Shown here: positions 12,345 to 23,204 of the stretch, in pieces
Numbering within the stretch: position 1 is the stretch's first letter
Layout: the number at the start of each line of letters is the position of its first letter
Assembly: GCA_018873245.2 (NCBI GenBank)
Contig: JAEMBT020000009.1
Location: forward strand, 10,497,288-10,561,287
Direction of reading: 5' to 3'
Length of the DNA stretch: 64,000 nt
Source of the DNA: Archegozetes longisetosus
Taxonomy: Eukaryota; Arthropoda; Arachnida; Sarcoptiformes; Trhypochthoniidae
Made by a program: the position numbers and the translations under genes
Notes under the pieces: generated by a model
What the model was told of the DNA's origin: nothing
The model's database searches: none
Seen by the model: only the letters and a program-made list of their open reading frames with translations

Positions 12345-12690
12345 ATTTAAATTCATTAATTTCTAGTTATTATCCGCTACAGCGTTGTCAGTGGTTCAAA
12401 TTGCTAGTAGCGATATCACAACATTGCAACACATGTAGCAAACACAAAGTACTGAGATGTTAGGGCAAATATCTGTCCTTAGAGAGACATGTTGCCAGAA
12501 AGGTTTTAAAATTAAAGTTACAAGTCTAAATTAATCAGATTTCGTTATTCAAGTCAGATATATGACTGAGGAATACCTAAATACTCAAGAAATGGCGACA
12601 GTTTGTTGATTTTAGCGAGATTTCTAAAGTCAAATGTAGAACATTTTACCCCGTAGTTGTGGCGAAGGCCTAAGATTAAATGAATCGCAG
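12345..12690 (-). mobile_element. Decayed piggyBac-like MITE
   Basis: Reverse-complement relative of 45743-46220, recognisable over about 340 bases (for example the tract ACATTTTACCCCGTAGTTGTGGCGAAGG, shared in altered form). One terminus is present in eroded form near 12690; the other end is lost. Confidence 0.55.
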
Positions 12691-13465
12691 ATTACTAAGA
12701 TACTTTTTCTGCAGAAATCTTACTAAATCAAATTACAAAACGATTGAAGTTTTCTAGTCATGTCCATCGATATACTTAAAGGTTGACGATTGCATTTCAT
12801 TCACTGAATCTGATACTGAATAGGACTTTTGTGCTTTTGTTCAATGTAAATGGAGTGACAAACATTGGAACACAGCTAAATCGTGAAAATACTTTATAAT
12901 TAAGTTCGATCTAAAGCTAAACGCTTAAAGAATGGGAAATATCTGTCATATAAAAATAAACTTACTTAATATATGAAATTTTTGTTGTGAAACTTTAAAT
13001 TAAGGAAAATTTTAAATTACACTTGATATTTCCAGATTTTTAAAACTGATAATGCAAAAAGTGTCCGTGACTCTATTGGTTATTCATTCTATTTTTCACT
13101 TTGGCATTGAATTTGTGTGATTTGTTTTACATTATTAATTGAAATTACTCAACTTTTAATTAAGTTTCCATCAGATATCAAGATTTATTTCGGTGACTGT
13201 AATTAAAGAAGGAATATATGGGAATAAGCCCTTCATTTGCGAACTCTTTTAATCATTACATAAAAGTCGAGTAATTATGAATTAAAATTATAAAGATCAT
13301 TGCTTTAAAATTAATGCTGAATAAACGTTAAGAATTTTCTCCGGAAATAACGTATTTAATAGCAATCTAACTATTGATCTCATAAATGTTATTTTTAATG
13401 AATAAAATATCTCAACCAATTGCGTTGAGCTAATGAATTATATAGTTCTTATAGCATCGAACGGA

Positions 13466-13584
13466 CTATAAATAGAGTGCAAAAGTTTAACTCGAAATCA
13501 TTTCCAAATAGTTTTCGAAAAGTTTTCAATCCTTTAAAAGTTTTGTGCTTTCCGAGAAGAGTCTTCAAATTGCTTCAACTTTAG
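13466..13584 (+). promoter_or_regulatory. Candidate core promoter and leader exon, copy A2
   Basis: CTATAAATAG at 13466-13475 sits about 30 bases before a plausible start region and about 110 before a strong donor, CTTTAG|GTAAGT (donor at 13585). A fair acceptor, ACCAATTTTTCAG, ends at 14888, and a weaker one lies near 15230. The simplest reading is an untranslated first exon spliced toward the terpene synthase ATG at 15252/15256. This is inference; no transcript evidence is available here. Confidence 0.45.
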
Positions 13585-15255
13585 GTAAGTGAGAAAGTTT
13601 TTATTTTCTAGTTTAGTAATTTATCAAACTTCCAATTAATCTATAAGATAATTATATTAATTTAGCATTGCTGCTTTTCATGCCTCTAAAGAGAGATAAT
13701 ATACTATGTTACATAAGTCATACTCGAAACCACTAAAATCAAGTCAGGCTTTTTCTATATAGTTGAAAACATGCTTTTGTTTTATTGATATTATGAATCA
13801 AATCACTTAGAGGCTCTGACATTCGATCAAACATAATAACTAAGGGTGCAAAAATATGCGCTCAAATATGCATTAGAAACAACATTAAAAGACAATTAGT
13901 CTGGTACAATATATGTAAATTTTTCGTATTTTGTCTTTAAAAATGATAACTTTATTTAGAGTTCACTGTTTGCCTACTACAATAAAAACTAAAGATACAT
14001 TCGATTAAAATCTGTATATAAGGTGTAAGAAATGCAATAAAATCCAGAAAGAGTCAGAATTATGGCGACTGAAAGATTTTAATCCCCTGCTATTTTAATC
14101 CTTATAAGGTCAATATTAGAAACCTTTTCACCTGTTAACTCTAAAAATAAATACAAAAACTTGTGAAAACTTATTGCTGTACCAAACTGCAATCGACATA
14201 AAATTGCTACTTAAACCATCATTTGATAAATAGAAAATAATCTTAATCTTTATTCCTTTACATATATATTTAATCAATACTATTAGAATTATTTTTGTTG
14301 CACTTAACTGCAACATACACCTTTAAGTCTTGACTTGTAAACTTTAGTCTATTTGTTCTTAATAAATTTCTATGCTCACTGGAGGATCTCTCAATATCAT
14401 ATTGAGTTACTGTTACACACTTAAAATATCCAAATCACCTACTTTTAAGTTATTATTCAACTCTTCCAGTGATGAATTCTGTCCGTTTAACAACGAACAA
14501 ATGATTTTAAGTATTTTGTATCCGGACTTCTTGTCCAAAACTTCACAAAACTTTCGATAAACTGATCAAATCATTTGAAATAACTCATTTCATGCAACTG
14601 TTTTCATGTCGCAAACCTTTATATTTCTTTATGTGCAAATGTACACTTTGCGTACTTATGCACCCCTGATAACAGTTAAAATACAAATTCATGTTTTTGA
14701 TTCAACAGAAGAAGATTGACTTTGTGTTTAGCGATATTGAGTGTGACTTGTAAGTTGTTTGGATTACTAATTAGTTATTGAAGATTCATAGCTGATCGTA
14801 TTCGAGTTCTAAAGCTCGACAACAGGTCTCGGCTAAAGCTTTCTGGCAATTTTTCATTCTGCCTTTATTTTTCTGACCAATTTTTCAGCAAATCAACTTT
14901 GAGAAATGGATGTGCAAAATATGAGTCACTACCTCAATAACTTAAAGCGTCAATTGTGAAATGACTTTCATCAACGTTAATAATGTGTTGTTATTATAAA
15001 TAACTTTTAGCAGTTATATCACAAGCATTTAGCTCTCTTTCCAATTTTAGACAACTTTTACAAATTGTGTTTACATTCTGTTCACATTATTCCCTTCTCT
15101 TTTTGATTTGACAGGCTTTCGGTCACTGCCAGGTTTCCTTTCGAATTGTTTATCTTCTATTAGAGTTATTTTATGATAATTTCATCAACGCATTTTCAAT
15201 TACGTACGTGGATGGTGAAAAATAGATAAAAAGCCGCACGTTATAACAATTATGG
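13585..15255 (+). other. 5' region of terpene synthase copy A2
   Basis: About 1.7 kb between the candidate leader and the gene. It probably holds 5' UTR and intron. A 62-codon frame (14372-14560) starts MLTGGSLNIIL but matches nothing I know. No repeat structure noticed. Confidence 0.4.
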
Positions 15256-17241
15256 ATGACTACACTAATATCGTTTCCCTGGTTAAGAAAATCCGTATGT
15301 TATTATGATGATAAAGGGAAGAACTTTGGATCTAATTTGTTCAAGTATGTTGCGGAAGGAATCAAAGAAGAAACCATAAAGGTAGTATGTGATATATTAT
15401 ACTTAATTCATTTATCGCGTATTGTGATAGATGATTCTATAAGTAGACGTGGGCAACCAGCAATGCATACCAAATATGGTAATGCAACTGTTACTACTTG
15501 GGCTCTTGCTTTATCTCATGATATTTATAGAATTATATCGAAAAGTTTTCCGGGTGACTTATCTTTCAAGGTTATTGAATTATATAACACGGTAATATTA
15601 AAAATATTATATGGCCAAACTTTAGATTTGGATACAGAGTTCAAAGATTACCGAGAAACAGTTGAGAATAAGACTTCGTACGATACGGTTTGTTTTCCTG
15701 TCGCTTTGGCTGTTTTGATAAAAACAGAAAACATAGACTCAGCATATAAAGTTCTCAATGATAAAGATTTATTACGAGTTGGACTATTGTTTCGAGCTGA
15801 AAATGATTACAGAGGGAATTTTGCAGGAGATAATACAGATATTGAAAACAAGAGTCGGACCGTTTTGATTGATCTACTTTCAAAGAAAATCGAAAATCTT
15901 GAATACCCTTCGTCAAAAGCAGAAGCAACCAAACTGCTCGAGAATCGTGACGTCTACAACACTTATTTATATAAACATGAAGTTGCACTAGAAGAATTGA
16001 GAAAGATAAAAGGTTCGAGAATAGATAATCCGAACAAAGTTGCCATGAATTTAAACCCCAATCAGTTTGAGATAGCAGAAACGATGGTTATAAGGGCTAT
16101 CGATTTTTCAGTTGAATTTTTCGATAATTACAAAATTGAACCCACTATTACAAAATTGAACATACCCGTCGAACTTACAATTAAGTCATTCTACTTATCA
16201 CCAATTAATTGTCCGTTCAGATGGCGAGTCAATCCGCATTATTCCAATGAATTATCTAATGAAGTAAACGATTGGATACTCAATTATTGTAATATACCTG
16301 ATGAGAAAAATAGACTTATACATCAGTTGACAGATTATGCTTTTCCTTTCTCGTTGATTTTTCCAGACTGTAGTGAGAAATTTTTAAAGACTATTTCTAA
16401 ATTTATAGGCTTACTATTTACCTTTGATGACAATATAGCAGAAGAATGGGGTGAACTTTATCAAAATGTAAAGATGCAGTGTGTTATTCGTGAAATTTTC
16501 ACTTCTATTGTAGAACCCAAAACTGAACAATCGATTACATTACCCCCATACATCGAAGCTATAAAAAAAGTTATCCATGAAATTGTCCAAGAATTAATGG
16601 AGATAATGACACTTGATGATTGTAAGCTTTTATTTAACAACACAATAAGTTATATTGATACTTGGGTAGTTGAAGACCAATGGAATAGTAGACTAAATGA
16701 TATGAAAACATATAAACAAATTCGGGTAGCTAGCACTATGGGTGAGACATTTACATGGCTTATTAAATACGCATATAATGTTAACTTGACTATTGAAGAA
16801 CTGAATAATCCTACAATTAGGAGACTACACAAAATTACTATTCTTCATTTGTCATTCGTTAATGATTTATACTCATTTCGTAAAGAATATTGTTCATTTG
16901 TACATTTGAATGGGAAACCATTCGAGAAAATGTTTCACCCATTTTCAGTTCTGATTTATAATAATGGTCTAGATTTTCAAGCAGCAGTTGATAAGGTTAT
17001 TGCAATGATACATAAATATCAAGATGAATTTGTCAATGTGCGTAATGAATGGTTCAAAACAGAAGTGGTGTCTGATCGTGTTCGCAAACATATTTCTGCT
17101 CTTGAGGATTTAATGAGTGGAAATTTAAGATGGTCGTTAGTTACAAAAAGATACCATGGAATAGAATTTGATGGTGTAATTACATCGGGAAAGCTTATCC
17201 TAGACCCAGAAAAGACAATATTAATTGCCGATGACTATTAA
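15256..17241 (+). CDS. Prenyltransferase-like / terpene cyclase fusion, copy A2 (661 aa)
   Basis: Same protein as copy A1 from PWLRKS onward: degenerate prenyltransferase-like N-domain, then a complete class I cyclase with DDxxxE, the sensor arginine, the NSE triad and an RY pair. The gene start differs. The run CCCCC of copy A1 is CCC here, so the ATG at 15252 is out of frame, while a second ATG four bases later (ATGGATG) is in frame and gives MTTLISF instead of MDDYTNIVS. Thus both copies stay open. No introns inside the coding region, which contrasts with the split receptor genes nearby and fits acquisition from an intron-poor donor (inference). Terpene synthases are known in trombidid mites, and some arthropod ones derive instead from host prenyltransferases; this cyclase domain has bacterial-type motifs. 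Alternative: 2-nt difference is a consensus error and both copies encode 663 residues. Confidence 0.85.
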   Translation: MTTLISFPWLRKSVCYYDDKGKNFGSNLFKYVAEGIKEETIKVVCDILYLIHLSRIVIDDSISRRGQPAMHTKYGNATVTTWALALSHDIYRIISKSFPGDLSFKVIELYNTVILKILYGQTLDLDTEFKDYRETVENKTSYDTVCFPVALAVLIKTENIDSAYKVLNDKDLLRVGLLFRAENDYRGNFAGDNTDIENKSRTVLIDLLSKKIENLEYPSSKAEATKLLENRDVYNTYLYKHEVALEELRKIKGSRIDNPNKVAMNLNPNQFEIAETMVIRAIDFSVEFFDNYKIEPTITKLNIPVELTIKSFYLSPINCPFRWRVNPHYSNELSNEVNDWILNYCNIPDEKNRLIHQLTDYAFPFSLIFPDCSEKFLKTISKFIGLLFTFDDNIAEEWGELYQNVKMQCVIREIFTSIVEPKTEQSITLPPYIEAIKKVIHEIVQELMEIMTLDDCKLLFNNTISYIDTWVVEDQWNSRLNDMKTYKQIRVASTMGETFTWLIKYAYNVNLTIEELNNPTIRRLHKITILHLSFVNDLYSFRKEYCSFVHLNGKPFEKMFHPFSVLIYNNGLDFQAAVDKVIAMIHKYQDEFVNVRNEWFKTEVVSDRVRKHISALEDLMSGNLRWSLVTKRYHGIEFDGVITSGKLILDPEKTILIADDY

Positions 17242-17442
17242 ACACACAAATCAATGTTGCTTATTCAAATATCACTAATGTTTTATTTTCAGAATATTAA
17301 CACTTATATGTAGTAATGGTATGTATGTTCTTAATTCTATTTGGGTGATGTGTCCTTTATATTTTACTTTTTCAACATATAATCACATGTAACTGGTCAC
17401 GGTATATTATATCCTGCGAATAATAAGCATTAAAAAACAAAG

Positions 17443-17998
17443 GAGTGAATTCGGGCTAATGGGTCGACACGTGTAATACGTCATTGGATTTAGTTCATCG
17501 AGCTGAATATTTTAATACCACACTTGACCAATTCCAAACCGAACCTGACCACTTCTAGCCACCCAGATCTAACCCCTCGAAAATGGATAAACCTGGCTTT
17601 ACCAAGTTGTAACACAAACAAAACCTGATTTGAACTAAAGTATAATAGGTTAAATCGCTTCACAACCTAACCCATTCTCCCTTAGTTTATACCAGACTTG
17701 TTTTAGTCACGACTCTCTGAATCCAGGTTTATCCATTACGAGGCACTTAACCTAACAAAGATAGATATCTCGAGAACTACATGTGATAATTGATCAAGCG
17801 AGGTATCAAAATGCTCAGTTCGATACCCTGAGTCCAATGATATATCACTCGGTGGGGTCAGTCACCCCGTTGGGAGCTAACCGGAAGTGGTCAAGTATTA
17901 GTATCAAAATGTTCAGCTCGACGAACTGAATCTAATGATGTATCACACTCGGGGCAGGGATTGAGAATCCTCTTAGGTCCATTAGCCCAGATTGACCT
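17443..17998. mobile_element. Palindromic MITE family M2 (right copy)
   Basis: Mirror of 5590-6146, starting GAGTGAATTCGGGCTAATGG. Flanks AAACAAAG (17435-17442) and AAACAAAA (17999-18006) form the 8-bp duplication. It lies about 200 bp behind the terpene synthase stop codon, so it may sit in or just past the 3' UTR. Confidence 0.8.
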
Positions 17999-18964
17999 AA
18001 ACAAAATACAAAACTTTTAGAATTATTAAATGTCATTAACTTCGGACTTTTCTAAATGGACAGTGTTTGAGAAGGTCTCTAAGTTGATAAATAATTCAGA
18101 CCATTTGTTTACACTTTGCTCTCATCTTCACGCGTCTCAATGGAAAATGATCAATTCCCTGCCTGAGAGTTTTTAACTTTTCTGTAATGAGTTGATGACT
18201 TTTATTGCACTGTTAATGCATCTGCATTAAGAAAATAATTACAACGAATAGATTGAAATCTTCTAAATGGAATAAAATATCTCATGATAACAGGAAATCT
18301 CATTATAATTCTCCTGAATACTTTGTCAATAACCTCATATTTTCAGTATTAGAGATTGCCTCAAACAAGATCTGGAAGTAACTTTTGCATCATAACAAAC
18401 TTGGTAGTTTCAAACTATTTTCTATAGATACACATGCAAAGGCAGTGTGCACAGAGAGTTACTTTTAATTACAAGCACAAGAAGACATTTATCGAGCTTC
18501 AAGTGGTTTAAATACAAGCATAAGGAAACAATACAATCAGTCATATCACTTGTGCGTCAATAAACTTCAAAGACATGATAGCGACTGGTGAGTGGTGTCT
18601 CTTTTATAAAATTTGTACTTTAGATTAGAATTGATGATAAATTCCACGTCGGATGGCATAAAGTATGAGAAATTCATAAATGCCACCATTTGCATGAATG
18701 TATCCGAAAAGATTTATTCACAGCTCTTCATATTTTTGTATTATCGTTAAGTTCTATTAGCAAAACTACACTTAAGTATTCCAAATCGACAGACATTTCT
18801 TAATTACAAACCAGAGATTCATTAAAACACGAAAATTCAGTCCTAAAATGATTTGAAGAATCGAAAATTTCATTATTTTACAATCCATGAAACTCCTTAA
18901 GCTAGACTTTAGAAACCTGCAACAAAGTTTATTGACTTGTGTTGAATTGAAATTATAGGCAAAG
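17999..18964. other. No recognised feature
   Basis: Mirror of 4625-5589. Nothing recognised. Confidence 0.5.
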
Positions 18965-19526
18965 TTTCAGACGATTCGTTACCTGGCGATACGGGATCAA
19001 GAGCGCTCCCTTGGATCAAAATTTTCTTGTTTTTTGAAAATAGTGAGAGTTATGAGAATTTGTTCACAGAAATGTTGGCCACAACTATTGTCATCAAAGA
19101 CTCGCGATTTCTATTGTCTGTTCTCAAAATTTGGTCACTAAAAGTTACGGCCAGAGCACCAGTTTATACGACTACTTATGATGCACTTAACATAAAAGCA
19201 AGTCTTAAGCTCAGAGAAAAGGTTTTAATCCATTCGGGAAGTGGTAGTGTTGGACAGTCAGCTATATCTACATGTCTTAGTCTCGATGGTCATCGATTCG
19301 TAACAGTCGAATCTGATGAGAGGACATCTTCTTAAGCAGTTATTTCCAAAACATTCTGAACGAAACTTATCTTCTCATGAATGAAGTTTCAAAAGATATT
19401 TTCAGAAACTAATGGAGTAGGAGCTGATGTAATATTCAATTCATTTTCCAAAGAGAAACTTCTGGCAAGTCTTGTATGTCTCTCAAATGATGGACGCTTT
19501 CTCAGGAGATAGGGAAATATGATTTA
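18965..19526 (+). pseudogene. Fatty acid synthase enoyl-reductase fragment (right copy)
   Basis: Reads GKVSDDSLPGDTG..., then LATTIVIKDSR, a VYTTTYDAL segment, the nucleotide-binding LIHSGSGSVGQSAI and, in a different frame, LLKQLFPKHSERN and ADVIFNSFSKEKLLASL, ending near EIGKYDL. These follow in the order found in the enoyl-reductase domain of animal type I fatty acid synthase. At least two frame changes and one or more stops separate the pieces. Flanking fatty acid synthase domains are absent. The fragment stops exactly at the MULE edge (19527), so the MULE may have inserted into it. A host-gene relic; function lost. Confidence 0.75.
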
Positions 19527-21594
19527 GCACGTCAATTCAGTCTTAAGATAATTCAGATCCCAACAGTTCATAACTAAGGCAATTCAGTCATTAGCTGATA
19601 ACTGAAAACACTCAATTTTAAAATAGACTCATAGTCGAATGGGCAGAACAACTTTGAAATAGCAAGGCTCGTTTCGAGTCGCTTCTAGATAAAATGAACT
19701 TTTGCAAGAATTTTTAAACCTCAATTAAGTTTGATTTGATCAAATTTATTAAACATATTTAGTAAATTTGATCAAACCAAACTAAATTATGGTCTAAGTT
19801 TTGTTTTACCATAATATTTTATATAATCTATAGACTTTCCTCCAATAATCAGAGTAATTTGTTTTCTATGTCAAAAACAAAACTCAGAAGAGAACTATTT
19901 TTCCAAATTCTTGATTTTTGATTTACCTAAATATTTAGTTTTTTAATTAAAAAGTACCACTTGACATTATTAAAACCGAACGATAAAGATCTACTCGTTC
20001 AGGGATTTGTTCACTGCCACCGTAAGTCGAAAGAAATTTCAAGAGAACCATATGGTGGTACACTGAAGTGACACAGACATAAAGCATTATGGCAATGACT
20101 ACAGGCCTGGTGATAATATATCTCAACGAAACAATCACAATCATGCACCAGTTCTAGTAAGACTTGAAACTCGCAGAGTCATGAATCAGACCGAAGATAG
20201 AGCGTTATCAACACAAGAGCTATTCACCAACATCATCGCTCTTTCTCATTCATTTCGCAGGCTGCAAGTGGCTAATTCTATTCTTAGTCAACATAGTCAA
20301 AAAGGACAAGTTCTCCTGAATCGAAGGAATCTCTTCGATTTGGTGATAGATGCAAACTCGCCACATTCATAAACAAAGTGCTGATATCTTGCTTCACTTT
20401 GACAGCGGTCCGTCAGATGGTCGTGTATTGATTTTGACGGACCATAGAAATCTACGAGCGATGTCTAGTTGTGAACATTGGTATGTTGGTGATACTTTCA
20501 GGGTTGTTCCACCTCAATTTGATCAGCTCTACACGATACTTCGATTTTCTTAAAATAATATTCAAACTTTCATTTATATACAATGCAAAATAGAAGAGAA
20601 TCAACTTGTGATGATAGTCTCTTCGCTGCTATAAAATCTTCAACGTTGAGTCCAGTTTCAGTTATGACAGACTTTAAACACGCTACTACTAATGCCTTAA
20701 ACAATAATCTCTCCAACTCGAATGCTTGAGGATGTTTTTTCCACTTCAGATAGTGCTTTCGGAAGAAAATTCAATCGCCACTCTGCTGCAGTACTCATAA
20801 AATCTATCCGACAAATGCAAATTCACGTTAAGCATCAATATGATTGCATCTTTGGTCTTGTTCCACCCACGGATATCATCTCTTCACTTAGTCAGTCGTT
20901 TTATATAGACAATAAGTCTGTTGGCACATCTAATTGATTATGTTGAAGACACATGGATGGAACATGAGCGAAGGGTCGATGGCCCCTATTTTTGCGATCG
21001 AGATATGGAACTGTCATTCTTCTGTTTTAGGCAACTTATCTAAAACCAACAATGCCTTTGAGAGTTAGCATCGAGCATTCAGCTCTTTATTCAATGCGTA
21101 CTATTCTAGTATCTGGCGTTTCGTCGATAACTTAAAAAATGATGAAAGCCTGTGATCGGAAAGGAAGAGATGTTGCCAGGCTTCTCGTTTGAAAAAGCAC
21201 GTGGCAAATAATGAATAAATCCCTGCATAGGTTACCTCAGAAGGATCATTCAAAATCTTTTTTCAATCTATTCTTATTTTTACATTTGAACTTATCTTTG
21301 AATCTCACAAATACTTCATGAAGTCTATTTTATTAAAGCTTTACGATTAAATGCATCATAAGCTGCGTATCAAGCAGTGTGTTCTGCATGTGAATCAAAT
21401 TACATTCTTATATTAAGCCAATTTCAGATCAAACTGTTTTGTTATTTATAAAAGAACAGCTTAATATGGGAATCGATTTTGACACATCCACAGTATTCAT
21501 CGCTTGATGTGCAACTTATGGTGTATTTCCTAGAAACTGAATTGTCGGCGGCTGAATTGTTGGGAGATGGACTCATGGGGCTGAATTGACGTGC
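19527..21594 (+). mobile_element. MULE transposon fossil (right copy)
   Basis: Ends are inverted GCACGTCAATTCAG / CTGAATTGACGTGC, with more AATTCAG units just inside both ends. Decayed Mutator-like transposase pieces follow in order on the plus strand: 20350-20553 contains SCEHWYVGDTFRVVPPQFDQ, the region around the first catalytic Asp (WxxDGTF in relatives, the Asp and its neighbours altered here); around 20700 a broken GCFFH-like stretch; and 20990-21170 a C-terminal NLSKTNNAFES ... AYYSSIWRFVDNL stretch. Many stops and frame changes. No clear 9-bp target duplication found. Confidence 0.65.
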
Positions 21595-22094
21595 AACCTC
21601 AAACATTTATGTCTAACAATAAGAGCAAAGTTGTCAAATTTATAAATAATTATTTTCATATCAATTAAATTGTCGAAAAGTGTAAAACAATTGAAACAAT
21701 TACGTATTTTAAATAATAAAAATCTATTATTTAGTGTAGTTGAATAAAGGATTGATTGAACAAGCTAATTAATTAAAAATAGCCCAAAGCTGATTCAGTA
21801 AACATTTCATATTCATAGAAATAATGACAACTTTGATTAGAATTACAAGTCCTAATCTGATGATCATATCTTTTTGATCGCCATCTCTTCTGCTTAACGG
21901 GATAGCTTCTATTTTACGTAAAGTGGGCACTCGTGGAAGAAATTAGAACTCGTTTCCCTTTTTCGTTATATATGATTAATTCAAATCCCTATTAAGTCAC
22001 TGACAAAATCCCCTCCATCAGTTTATAAGGGGTTTCATACACTAAATTTCAATGAATTTTGACGAATTTTTTTGAGTGAAGGGTATGTTGGGAC

Positions 22095-22499
22095 TAGGAT
22101 GACCAAGTCAAAAACTGTTAAATGCGGAACAAAAATATTTGGCCCTCTTACGACATATTTATAAAAGTTTTAATCTAATTGAAGTTACAAATCACAGTTT
22201 GAAATAACAATTATTTGAAACATAAACTAAAGATTTGTTTGAGAACTGCACTTTATAACAGTCACACACGATGTAAACGGATTAAAACTCTTTTTGTCTA
22301 AAGACTTCCATATATTTTAAGATAAGAAACGTGTTGGCAACAAAATTACATTATTTGCATTAAATGAAACATACAGTGGAAATCTGTTAAGATAAATCTT
22401 AAAATGTATATTTTCGTCCAGCAAAAGATGCATTCGGTATGCGGGACACAACTCTTAAATGGGAAAATCCCGCACAATGCGGGACACTTGGTCACCCTA
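22095..22499. mobile_element. hAT-type MITE (right copy)
   Basis: Mirror of 1089-1493 with the same termini and the flanking 8-mer GTTGGGAC on both sides. Confidence 0.85.
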
Positions 22500-23060
22500 G
22501 TTGGGACCGACCTTTGACTTAAAAGGCCTTATCTGACTCTTAGACGGTTAGTTGTAAGTTGAGATAACTCTCCCAGAGCAACTCAGCAAGAATTTTAACA
22601 TTCTGCTGTAAGGAATCAGTAGTTGACTAAAAATGATTATATGCGTGTATTTTTGTTTAGCTCTAAAATGCTAAAGCACCTTCAAAGCACATGGCCTGAA
22701 ACACGAAAAATCCCTTAATTCACGAGCTCACAACTAAGAAGCGTTAATTCAATATATCACCAGATCTTTTATTTTATCCGTATCGCTCCAATTCGAATAT
22801 ATGCGTTCTAATTATGAACTGAGGACCTTGTTAACCTGGTTTAATAACACTATTTTTCATCATTTTTTTATTTTATCACATCGTCCGCCTTTTCACCATA
22901 TCTAAAAATTTTCAAACTCCAATGATTTTTGCTATTTTAAACGATATCTAGATCGAAAACATGCTGATAAATCTACTCCTAACTTTATCTATCATTTCTG
23001 AATGGATTAAAAGTTTCAAATACTTTGTGAAAATTAACCTTTAATCGGTTAGATGAATTA

Positions 23061-23204
23061 ACTTCTAGAGAAAGTTCACTTGAACATAAATTGAAGACAT
23101 CTTATGAACCTTTAGTTACTGTCGATGCTGAGAGATCTTTCTCTCATTATAAAAGAAATCTTGAAAGCAGACCTAATTCGTTAATGCAAAATGCTGAAAA
23201 GTAA
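23061..23204 (+). pseudogene. hAT transposase C-terminal scrap (right copy)
   Basis: Mirror of 384-527. Encodes SYEPLVTVDAERSFSHY and then about 20 residues to a stop, matching the hAT C-terminal motif. Confidence 0.5.

Larger units (their letters stand above)
10447..13145. other. Spacer of palindrome A
   Basis: 2.7 kb not shared between arms. It is made almost entirely of repeats: a fold-back element (10640-11510), an LTR-like repeat X (about 11625-12195), a single arm of the fold-back unit (12210-12330) and a decayed piggyBac-like MITE (about 12345-12690). 12691-13145 shows nothing recognisable. No gene. Confidence 0.7.
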
